Shown piece by piece: positions 35,790 through 48,100 of a stretch of DNA of 64,000 nt. A program made the translations under genes and the position numbers. A model generated the notes under the pieces. The model did no database searches. It was not told where the DNA came from and was given only the letters and a program-made list of their open reading frames with translations. Position 1 is the first letter of the stretch; every line of letters starts with the position of its first letter. Source of the DNA: Erodium maritimum. Lineage: Eukaryota > Streptophyta > Magnoliopsida > Geraniales > Geraniaceae. Where the stretch lies: NCBI GenBank assembly GCA_963921825.1, contig OY997589.1, forward strand, positions 55,592,959 to 55,656,958. Direction: 5' to 3'.

Positions 35790-38700
35790 ATGTTCGAAGC
35801 TCAAGTAAATGTTTTGTTCCGAATTAGTCCGTCAATGCGCTCATATTGTTAATATTCTGCGTCATTGTATACATTTGTGTTTTGAAAAATCGTTGCATCC
35901 CTTGAATCACCGTTTTCGTTCTGTTATTTTGATTCTTGCTTTTATTACGGTGAAAGCTCTGCATTGTTAAAATTAACCCGCTCTGGTGAATTGGTAGCGT
36001 AATTCCGAATGCCGGAGTATAGGGCTACAATCTTTAGTATCAGGAGCAGTTCAGTGGGTTTCTGAATGTGTCAATAGTTTGTGTTGCCTACTTTGTGATT
36101 TCTTTTCTACATGAAAGGGAAACGACCACATGTAGAAGAAAACGGTTACATGTGAGGGGGAGTGTTGAAGGAAAGTTCTTCAATTAAACATGTGTCGTAA
36201 CAAACTAGAACACGGAAGGAAGTGAGACTACGAGATGGAATGTTGAAGAGTAATTTTCGACATTGATGGGAGATAGAAAAATAAGGTTGACCTTTTTGTT
36301 TGAGAGCTGAAGCTCTTATATCTATTAAAATAAAATTTAACAAATATGAAGGAAAAGAATATGAAAGAGATGTATTTTAACTTTGGATGACCAAAAGTTA
36401 TCTGAGCTTCATTATACATTTGTTTTAAGGATTACTGATATATTATGATTTTGCTATTTCTTGATATGTTGTCAGACTGTTCGCATCTCATGGAGATTAA
36501 GGGGTAAATATTTCCTTTATGCTTGTAGGTTCTGCATTTGCTTCGTACATATTTAGGTGAATATGTCCATGGACTTTCAGCAGAGGCTTTAAAGATCAGT
36601 GTCTGGAGTGGTACGGTTTCTAGTCTTCATTAATCTCGTGAACAAATGACAACCTTTGGACTTGTGAAATATAGCATCTTACTTAGCCTTGAATATCTTT
36701 TAGTCAGGCATGCTAGGATAATAGGTGATCGTGCGTTTCATAAGCAAATTATTGAACTGTAGCAGTAAATGTTTCCCCAAATAATCAATTGTTACAGGTG
36801 ATGTTGAACTGAGGGATTTGAAATTAAAGGCAGAGGCACTGAATTCTCTAAGACTTCCGGTGATTGTAAAAGCTGGTTTTGTTTGTTCCATATCATTAAA
36901 GGTAATTTAATCTCATTGGTAGCTATTTGCTTGTTGGCTTGTTGAGATAGGTTGGATGGATGTTTTGATTTGTTTGGAGCTGTGCAACCAGTACTAAATA
37001 TATAAGAGTATCAATTCTGGTTGTTGATTTTTTTTTGGGATAATTGTCAAAACATGCACTTATGTTTCGTCCACAAACGAATTAGTGCACAATGTTTTGT
37101 CCACGTCGTCTGGCTACCCTTATGAATCGTCCACGCACTTCTATTAGAAAAGTGTAACAGCAGAACCTGAATTGACAATTTTGCCCTTTTGGTTTGAAAT
37201 TCAAAAATAAGAATTTCGTCCAAAAAAATGAGTGGCTGAGGATTGTTAGGGCAATTTCGTCCAAAAAATATTCGGACACAAGCACATGATAGCACGTGAG
37301 GCTACAGATTCGAATATTCTGTTAATATTACTGACAGAAGTGCGTGGACGATTCATAAGGGTAGCCAGACGACGTGGACGAAACATTGTGCACTATTTCG
37401 TTTGTGGACGAAACATAAGTGCATGTTTTGACAATTATCCCTTTTTTTTTCATTTGACTTCTACTTTTGGTTGTCAAGTTCAATTAAATATAGACCGTTA
37501 TTGTTCAATTAATACATGCAATATTACACATTCCTTGTTTTCTCTTAAGCTGAACGTGAATTTTTAAGTATTTACTTGGATACTTTTATATCTTATATGG
37601 TTATATATGTTTGTTTAATTACAGGTTCCATGGCAAGGTTTAGGAAAAGAACCTGTTATAGTTCAAATTGACCGGGTCTTCGTTCTTGCTCATCCTATTC
37701 ACGATGGACGAACTATGAAAGTATAACTCTAGTGTTTATATATCTTCCATACACACTAATTGTTTCCTTACAACCGCCTTTGAGTTGCCTATTATTTCTA
37801 CAGAAGGAAGATATGGAAAAACTTTTTGAGGCTAAACTTCATCAGATTGAGGTGTGTAAGTTGTTCGTCCATTATGAAAATGTGTCCTTTGTATGTGAGA
37901 ATATGTGCCTCGCAATCTGGAAACCTTTTATGAATACACTTTTTCATCTAATTATACTGTCTGTTGTACTGTCTGTTGTATTATATCATTACTATTCCTG
38001 TCCTGCACAATCAAAGACAAACTCGACAAGACCTCTTGAACATGCACCACTAATATGACTAATATCTTGTATATCTTTTATTGATTCTGCTCTTAGCCTT
38101 TAATACATAAGCATGATGTTACTAAAAGTTGGCATATGTTAACCGATGTTCTAACGGTGAGAATAATAAAAGTTCCGCAGTGACCAAGCAAATTTAAAAA
38201 TTGGATGTAGTTATGTGAAAATGAACCTTAGTTGGATGTAGCCGATAATGGAAAAAAAGTACCTAGTGTGGCTTGTGGCCTAGGATTTAGTTGCATTTTG
38301 TGTCACATTATTCTAAAATGACAGTTTTCCCTTGAAATTTAAAATTTTAAAAATAAAAAATGAAAAACATAAAGTCGAAAGTTTGATTAATTCGATTACG
38401 TTAGTAGAATGAAAAATTTAATCATATTAGTAGAATTTGAAACAATTTTTTTTACCTTTTATTTTTAAGGGTTAATTGTCAAAAAGTGCACTGAACTTTT
38501 GTCCACAAACGAAAAAACTTTTGTCCATGCTTTATGGGTGCACTGAAGTTTTGTCCACGCTTTGTGGGTGCACTTAAGTTTTGTTCACCGACTTTTTTTA
38601 TAAAAACATAACAGGGATGTTCAAAATGAATGGTCTGGGCAGCGGACTCAATAGATTTGTAGGCAATACATAATGCATTCTAAAGTTGTGTAGACATGCA

Positions 38701-41700
38701 TTCTATAGTTGTGTGGGCAATTCATAATGCATTCTATAGCGAAAAAGTCAGTAGACAAAACTTCAGTGCACCCACAAAGCGTGGACAAAAGTTTATGCAT
38801 GCTTTCGTTTGTGGACAAAACTTCAGTGCACTTTTTGACAATTAACCCTATTTTTAATTTAAAATTTCAAGGACAAAATTATCATTTTGGAATAAATTAG
38901 CACAAAGTTCAACAAAGCATAAGTTCAGGGCCGCAATTCTCAACGATTTAAAGATAAGGATACCAACAAGGTACTTTATTGTCATTGTCCCTATTGTTTT
39001 GAGACAGTACCTGTGATATTATCTACAAGTTAGTTGCCACTCTCATGTGCATTTTCCTGCTTATGTTCAAAAGATGAAGATAATTATGTATGCTTATATC
39101 AAATCAACACTCATTGACTACAAGAACTGTGTGTGTAGGCTCCATGAGCATCTGCAGAATGTATTTAGAGTCTGGATTTTAATCTTTCTTTGAAAGTGCC
39201 ATTACTCTGTTCAACTTTGCAGTCTGTTTATACCTTTTGAATGGGAATACTTTTCTTTTATCTGCAGGAGGCTGAATCAGCAACTCTTCAAGCAATGGAA
39301 AAGTCAAAACAGGGAAGTGTAAGACCCTTAATTCATTTTCATATATTTTATTATGTAAATTAGTTTATGTTGATTCTGAGTCAATATTGTGTAGTGTTGT
39401 CTTTCTCTATGGCTATCAATTTATTTCTTACGGCTCACCTAGAATTCCGAATAAATCTATATTCTCCTACACGTAGTTCAATTTTAATGCATAATTTTTT
39501 TTTATTGTGGATAAAGTTCCTGGGAAAACATATTTTTGGAATGAATTGTTGGGCTGTTTTTTCTATTACACATTTTTGGAATGACTTATTTGGGTGTAGC
39601 TTTCTGGGGAATAAGTTGTAGTTTGCATGGCCAATTATCTTATAACTTGCTTCCGTAAGGGAATGGCACATGGTTTCTTCATCTTGGCCTTTGTGATACC
39701 GATGTCACTATAATCTTATCATATTTTGATTTTATGATTGTGGAACTTTGCTCTAACTCAAAAGCTTAAGCTAATAGGCGGAGCCGCAGAGGGTGTAACT
39801 AGCAAGAACCATGATGTTACTGCATGTTATCTCATGGGGTTCCCAAACTTTATTGAACACTATTATTTATGACAAGCCATAAATGTTAGATGGTAATGCT
39901 GCAAAATGAACCATTAGCATGACAACACGATCTCGACGGGAGCATTAGGTTCAAGGCTCGAGCAGAGCTTTCGGTGACTGAGGCAGAAGCCTGGAGACTC
40001 CCCTTCAAAGCATAATTTAAGACAAAAACACCCATGACCAACAAAAATGGATCAAGAGATGCGAAACATTGTCGATCAGTGTACCATAAAATCGACAAAG
40101 GCAGTCCAAACGAGGAAGAGGAAAACCACTGTCTTCCCATAGGAAGCAGTTGGTTGGAACGTGGTAAACATTTGAATTTTGGGTGGATCTTCATCTTTCA
40201 TAGGCGAGAGGCCCACACAGGATTCGACAAGTAATAGAGACAGTCATATTATACACCCTACATCGCGACACTTTTTGAGGAGGCCACCAACCTCCCCGTA
40301 TTCCCAACGGAACAAATTCCCCTTGAAGTCCAATTTCCATCGGTGATCTTTCCAAAATATGCAAATAATTTTTTTTTGTAGTGCAACTAACGAATTATGT
40401 TTGGGAAGATCGTTCACGAAGGCTAAATACTTCGTAGAAAGTAATGGTGAACTCCGAGCCCAATTTTCACTACATGCTAGTTGGTTAGAACAACTATGTG
40501 TATTCTTGGGCCCACTAGAGGCTAAGCATGCTGTTAACAACAAAGACCTTTGTTTCTTTTTTCAACCTCTTTGACTTTTCATATTTTCTTGAAAAGGTTA
40601 TTGCTTGTGCTCATGAGTGATGCCAATGTTTACCTAGTTGTATGTGCTATATCGCTATCTTTTGTATCCTTCACTTAGTTTAGCAATCCTGTAGTTGGCT
40701 TATATTTTTAGGTTTGAGAGTAACGGAAACCCTTATAATTTATTATGAATGATTTTTTGGTTTTCTTTTATAGGCATCGACGGGTAATTCGTGGTTTGGT
40801 TCTCTTGTTGCTACTATTGTTGGCAATCTTAAGATATCAATCAGCAATGTGCATATAAGATATGAGGATTCTGTAAGGTTAGTGCATTGATGTTTTTCAT
40901 GGAAGTATATATATAGGATTACTATCAGGTACAAATTTATATCTTTCGCCAGAACGTAGAACTATCAATCTGGGCCCTTGGATCGTACAATTAAAGGTCC
41001 AGATTTAATGCATATCTTTTTAATTAACGTGTATCTTGTAATTGATTTCGTAATCAATCACCTCCCACCCCCCCTGAATTTCGGTGGCCATCCGATTTGG
41101 GTAATCAATAGTCTAGATTAGTTCTACGTTCTGACCCAAAAATAGGTTTGGACTTGATAGCCCCCTTATATATATATATAGAGGGACTATCAAGTACAAA
41201 CTGATTTTATGATACAAACGTAGAATCAATCTAGGCCTTGATTTAGTGGATCGGATGACCACCAAAATTTAGGGATGGGGTGGTGATTGATTATAAAATT
41301 AATTACAAAGATACACATTAATTACAAGGATATGCATTAAATCTTGGCCTTCTATTCCCCGATCCTATTCCACGATCCAAGGACCCAGATTGATTGATAG
41401 TTTGTAGTTTGTACGAAAAATATAAATTTATACCTAATAGTTATCTTATATATATATTCGGGTACAGATCGAAATTCAAGTGTGAAACACAAATCAATAT
41501 GGGATGTTGATTTAGGGGATTAGATGACCACAAAATTCGGGGGGGTGGGGAGGTGATTGATTATAAAATTAATTGCAAAGATATGCATAATGATTATGTC
41601 ACTACTGATTTTTGTTTAACTCTGGCCGTTCTATTTCACGATCCAAAGGTCCATATTGATATTTTGTATTTTGTAGGAAAGGAACATTTTATACATAGTT

Positions 41701-44700
41701 ATTCTCTCTCTCTATATATATAGAGTTGATATCAAGTACAAACCACCCCTTATTGTGCAAATTACGAACTAATCTGAGTCATAGGATCCTCCAAAGTGAT
41801 GTCAGCAGAGCACACCAGATGCTGACACGTGGGCAATTAAATATATAAAACACCGCACCTTATTGTGCAAACCACGAACTCACCAGGTGCTGACATGTGG
41901 GCGCACGCGCTGCTGGTGCGCGCACACACAGTACTGATAGTTTGCATAGCACGGTGCTGATCGTTTAGTACAACATGTGCTGATAGTTTGCATTTGTACT
42001 AAACTATCAGCACCGTGCTTGTAAACGATCAGCACCTGCGCACGGGCGTGGTCAACACGCGCTACTGTGCGAGCAGAGGCGCGCAAAGTGGCCACGTGTC
42101 AGCATCGCGCGCGCTCTGCTGACGTCACTTTGACCGCATCCTGTGGCTTAGATTGGTTTGTAGTTTGCACGATAAGGGTGATTTTTACTGGATACCTACC
42201 CTATATATATATATATATAGGATAACAATCAAGTACAAACTTGTATCTTTCGTCAGAACGTAGAACTATCAATCTGGGCCCTTGGATCGTAGAATTAATG
42301 GCCCAGATTTAATGCATATCTTTTAATATCTTTTTAATTAATGCATATCTTGTAATTGATTTCGTAATCAATCACCACCCCCCCTGAATTTCGGTGGCCA
42401 TTCGATCTGAGTAATCAATGGCCCAGATTAGTTCTACGTTCTGACCCGAAATAAGGTTTGTACTTGATTGTTCCCATATATATATATATTATCGACAATA
42501 AAGGAAAAAATCCAATCTAACTCTAACATATGTTACCTAAAGGTTAACTCTAACATAATCCTCACCCAACACGTGCTTCCAAGCAGGTGTCCCACTAGGG
42601 TTTGAACAATGTATCTCATTTGAGATAGAGCTCGTCTTGATCAATGAGGCCAACCTCACTGGACATTAATGTATATTATTATGTGTGTTTTTACATGTTG
42701 AAATCGAAAAAGTTGATACATTATTCTGATAATTTTTTGAATGCAATGAGAGACTTCTTTATGCATGATAGTGGAAATTACAGTTCACTATTGTTTTCAG
42801 AAACTTATATTATATCATTACTATTCTTCAAAAATTGTATAGAGTCGTAAGTTTTGTATCAATGTCCGTTAGAAGTAATGGAATATACAAAAAACTACCG
42901 GTCCAAGGTCATGTGCAAGCCACATGACCTATGATATTATTTGAAGGTCCAAAATACCATTGCAGTAAAAAATAAAAAAAGAAGAAGAAAAACTAGTTTT
43001 TAATTAAACAAAAACACATTATGGGTCTTCTCGCCGGCTGAGGCTGTCGGTGTTGCTAGCCAGTGGAGCTTTTCGATGTTGCTTGCTAGTCAGTGGAGAC
43101 AACAACAAGAATTCGATTGGGTGGAGAACAGAGGTTGGCTGCTGGTGTGAAGAACAGAGGGTGGGATCTGATCTGCATTCGCTGACCAGTGAAGAATGTC
43201 GGAAGCGCAACTCGTTGGGAAGCCTCTTGCAGACAAAGTGTAGTTGATTGGTGTCCTCACCACTTATTCGTCAACACACTCAAGAAAGGACGTTGGATGC
43301 GTAGAGTTGGAGAAGGCTAGGTATCACCAAAGGTTTCGGGAGGAGGTATCACTGAATATGTAACAGATTAGAAAGTCAAAATAAATTATGAAAGGTTACT
43401 GACTTGAGTAAGAAATAAACTACTAATAAACATGGGAACCCAAATCCTTAAAACAATTCTGACAATATGTATTTTGATTGTTTAGATGGTATTTGGCTTC
43501 ATCTTACATGTCTTCTGCTTATATAGAATAAATATGGTATTTGGCTTCATCTTACATGTGTTCTGCTTATATAGAATAAATATGTGCTGCAGTAATCCAG
43601 GCTATCCATTTTCTTCGGGTATTACCTTAGCTAAGCTTTCTGCTGTCACAATGGATGAGGATGGGAATGAAACCTTTGATACTAGTGGCGCTTTGGATAA
43701 GCTGCGGAAGGTTTGTCTTTGTCCATTTTCCTCATTAAGCTGATTGTTGTGAAGTACAGAGGACTCAAGTTTTTTTAGATCTTTCGTATAATATTAATTG
43801 CATTTAGATTAATATTAGTGGATGATATATTAGTGGTTTTATAGGTACTATGAATGTGAAATGTCTTTTTCTCATCGTGAAAATGGGATTATTCATGTCT
43901 TTGGTGCTAACACGTTGAACAAGATCTCATATTATTTACTTAATCAGATGGTAATTTTGATCATCAATCTCTTCTCTCACTTTTGGGGATAGTTGTGAAA
44001 CAAGTATCGTAACTTTGGTGGTTTGTAATGATATTTTTCTGTTGAAGCATAGATGAAGGTTAAAGATATAGATTCATTGCCATCTGCCTATGTTGGTTGA
44101 AAGCAGGACATGTCAGGCTGAATGATTGATGCAAATATGAGTAGGGTTTAGAGTAAATGAGGTGGCTAACAACCGAAAAAACTTCAGCAATGAAGAGAAT
44201 CAGATACAAAGAAGAGCAAAAAGAACTAGATGAACAAAATAATAATAGACCTTCGGGAATCCTATCATTACAAATCTATTTATGTCCTTATTTTAACCTT
44301 AGTTGCTCCAAGTGCACCCCTCATGCTGGGGTATTCCAGCAAAGATGTATTTCTCTATCCAAAGTAGTTCGTATAGTAGGATTTTTTAGACTTGATTCAA
44401 ATAATAGTCACCATCAAAATTGAAAAGCACATTAAAAGCCTTCATGGCTATTTTACTTGGAAATTCATTTCCACACCATACTTCGGAAGTTATAAGGGGT
44501 AGTCAAACCGTGCTAAACAGCGGTTACAGTATTGTACAACATAGGAGCAATAATATGACTTCACGTGAATGGAAATTAGAAAAAAATAATAGAGAAGATA
44601 AATTAGGAGAACTGAAAATGTCTGCACACTTAATGGTTAATTTCTGAATCTTTATGATATCTGAAAATGTTTCTGATTAGGGAGTTTTGGAATGAGGAAG

Positions 44701-45124
44701 TTGCCTTCCACTTGTTGTGAGTAAATCTTCCTTTGGCTGGAAATTGTCGAATCGTTACAAATTCCCTGCTAGTCATTTTCCTTCAAATAATGTTTAAGTC
44801 TAATATATTCTGTAGACTTAAATATTGAAGAGTTTAATTTACTGAATGAACGGCTGGAAAATCAACCCAGGAAAACTTGGCTCTCATGATGTAGCTTATA
44901 AATCAATTATTCGTTGATGATTGGTGTAGGTTTGTGGTACTGTTGTGAAATTGGAAGGTAATATACATGCTACTACTTATAGTAAAACTATCTCTGATAT
45001 ATTTTATATGCTCTTGTTACAGTCAGTACATCTTGAGAGACTGGCTTTATATCATGATACCAACAGTGATCCATGGACGATAGATAAAGGGTGGGAAGAT
45101 CTCAGCCCCTCAGAATGGATTGAG
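35790..45124 (+). CDS. VPS13: VPS13 exons 1-9: N-terminal chorein region (residues 1-240)
   Basis: Residues 1-240 are the conserved chorein end of VPS13, the part expected to scoop lipid from the donor membrane. Recognisable blocks are LLRTYLGEYVHGLS near residue 10, ALNSLRLPVIVKAGF in exon 3, VPWQGLGKEPVIVQIDRVF in exon 4, SWFGSLVATIVGNL from residue 138, NVHIRYED at 157-164 and TFDTSGALDKLRK at the end of exon 8. The exon 7 donor was placed at 40878 (GTTAGT) rather than at the earlier GTAAGG at 40873, because only the later site keeps frame into exon 8 and restores a family-like junction. Introns 3, 5, 7 and 9 hold MITEs; intron 9 (45125-54206, 9,082 bp) also holds a full gypsy retrotransposon. 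Confidence 0.92.
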
Positions 45125-48100
45125 GTTCGTTCTCTTGTGATAATTAACTTGTTTAGTGCATATTTTGTGCGAAAATTTTGTTTTATTTCATACTACCGCA
45201 ACAATACATAACATATTTGCATGATTAAACCACTACTAACCTTTTTGATTTTGACATAATGCCGGTTCTTAAAACATAGATTTAGTTATTATGAGGACTC
45301 CCTAAGGATACCTGCTTCAAATGCGGTATTTAAGTTCTGATGGGAAATCTTTTGTCCCTTGCGAAAAGAAGCCACAGGGATGACTGTGCTTCCGTGGAAA
45401 ATACCCAAAATCTGTAAATGTTTTTTAGTTTTTATTTGTGTACATAGTGCTAGTGTGTGTGTATATATATACAGGGATAATTGTCAAAACATGCACTTAT
45501 GTTTCGTCCACAAACGAAATAGTGCACAATGTTTCGTCCACGTCGTCTGGCTACCCTTATGAATCGTCCACGCACTTTTGTCAGTAAAATTAACAAAATA
45601 TTCGAATCTGTAACCTCACGTGCTATCATGTGCTTGTGTCTGAAAATTTTTTTGGACGAAATTGCCCTAACAATCCTCAGCCACTCATTTTTTTGGACGA
45701 AATTCTTATTTTTGAATTTCAAACCAAAAGGGCAAAATGGTCACTTCAGTTTCTGCTGTTACACTTTTCTAACAGAAGTGCATGGACGATTCATAAGGGT
45801 AGCCAGACGACGTGGACAAAACATTGTGCACTATTTCGTTTGTGGACGAAACATAAGCGCATGTTTTGACAATTATCCCATATATATATGGCCAGCAAAA
45901 AAACCACAACATAACAATTCAAAACAATACCAAATCTCAAGAGGAACTTTCGCATTCTAGGATCAAATGACAGAAACTAAAAAGCTAGGAAAAAAAATTC
46001 AGAATGCTCCAAAAACCAACAACTACTAGCTCGGATGGACCGAGGAATTCTCCTTGAATGAGGCTTCGAGCAACTTGATGGGATATTCATTGCTTTTCGA
46101 AGAGAAACCCAGAGACTGTCTTGGGCTTTAATTTCAAGGGTTGTCTTCTTGAAGAGGCTTGACAATCTAGAGAGACGGGATGGGTACTTAACGACCGATC
46201 ACCTTCCATTTTCTCATCCACTTATATATATGCAAAGGAAAATCAACGTATTTGAAGCCGAGATAAGAGGAGCCATCTTTGAAATAAAGCTCTTAAAAGA
46301 AGAAGCATTATTTCTTGGACTTACAGCCTTGTCAAGAGGGCCCAACACAAGCGGTCCAAAAATTCAAGAAGGCCCCTCCTCGCCGCCCGAAGGAGGACTA
46401 GAAGAAGAAACCATAATTTTTGCTAACCTGTCTTGTGATGAGGGGGAGTGAAAAACGCATAATCCAGGGGAAGCAAAAGCTCCAACGACTCCTCTAAGAC
46501 CCACTGAGCAACGACTTTGCGTTGGACTCCAAGCTCGCTGCTGGCTTGCGAGTCAGCTTTGGTAGTCTTTCGAGCCGTTATCTTGGAGAGGACACATGCC
46601 GAACGTTATCAATATGTTATAACTCGTTTAGCATTTGTGGGCTTTTTGATTAATGTTGTCTCTTTTCAATTTGGGCCTTATGTGTTTATAGCCCATTTAT
46701 CTTTTTGCAATTGTTTGTCTTTATATACACTGCAATGAGAAATGCAGAGGCATCAATTTGGGACCATTTCAGTACGAGTCCCACTACCTCTCACCATCTC
46801 TCTCTCTGTCTCATTCTCCCTTCCTTCTACCCCCTTCTACATCCTTCTTCTCCCTCTCTACACAACCCTAATTTACTCTTCCGCCGCATCATCCTTCATC
46901 CACCGTTTACACACCTAACACTGGTATCAGATTCTCCTTCTGGGCACCATGTTTGCAAACCCATCATCGCAACTCCAGGACGAGCTCACGACGACGAAGG
47001 CCGACGTTGCTTCGCTCAAGGAATCAATGGCTGAAGTTCAGGCCAATGTTCTCAACATGACAAAACTCCTCCAGGCTCTGGCGGACAAAATGCCAAAGTT
47101 AACCCCTCATCGGCCTTACACACTGGTTCCGTCGTCGCCTCCGTCGTCGCCTCCGTCGGTGTCGGGTGTCATTCCTCAAACGCCTCCACCGCAAGGCTCT
47201 ATTCTGGGTCCTCCTCCTGATTTACCACAGGATCTTCAGTCACGTCGGGAAGGCCGAGCACGTAGTCCACCCAATTTCACAGGTGAGGACTTTCATGGCT
47301 GGGAACTAAAATTCTCTCAACACTGCATTTCTGAGAACATCCCGGAGAGGGAAATGATTCGAGAGGCAGTCCTTGGGTTTGAGGAGGCGGCCTTGCGCCA
47401 CCACATCCATTTCCTCAGACAGTTGCAGCGCCAGGGCGACCCAGAGCCTCCTTGGCACGATTATCTGGAAGCTCTTCGCCGCCGTTTCACCGATGGGGAC
47501 TACACAGACTACATGTCTGAGCTTGCGCACTTGAGGCAAGATGGGTCTGTTGAATCGTATTTCCAGTCCTTCCAGGGGATTATTATCCAGCTCAATCTAT
47601 CGGAAAAGGATACCCTTGCTATGTTTCTGAGTAATTTGAAGCCTGATCTTGAGTCCCAGGTCAGATTGCACTTTCCAAAGGATCTCAACCAAGCCCTCCT
47701 TATGGCTAAATGGTTGGAGCGAAAATGTTCTTCCTTTCTGCGATCACAGATGATACCCTCGCCGCGATATTTTCCTCCACAAGCACCACGGGTACCAGCT
47801 CCACCACCTCGTTCTTTCACATCGGCCAGCCCCAAGCCCTTCTCTCAGAATCACAAAGCACCCCCTACTGCTGCACAACGCCAGCTGAGAGATGATCGAT
47901 ACAAAAAGGGTCTTTGTGTATGGTGTGGGGATAAGTTCTCTAAAGAGCATAGGTGCACGAAGTCTCAGTTATTTCAGCTGCTAGTAGAAAATGATTCCAT
48001 GACTCAATCTGAGGGAGATGTTTTTGTTGATTGTGTGGCATCACTCGATCTAGTTAGTGACGATGAATTGATGCTCTCAGGTGGAGATCCGATTATTTCA

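Noticed and set aside
40873..40878. GTAAGG as the exon 7 donor
   Set aside because: It would break the frame into exon 8; the GTTAGT five bases later keeps phase and the conserved protein junction.
45529..45960. 143-residue frame across the intron 9 MITE
   Set aside because: It is a chance frame through the inverted repeats; similar frames appear in the other MITE copy because the DNA is repeated.
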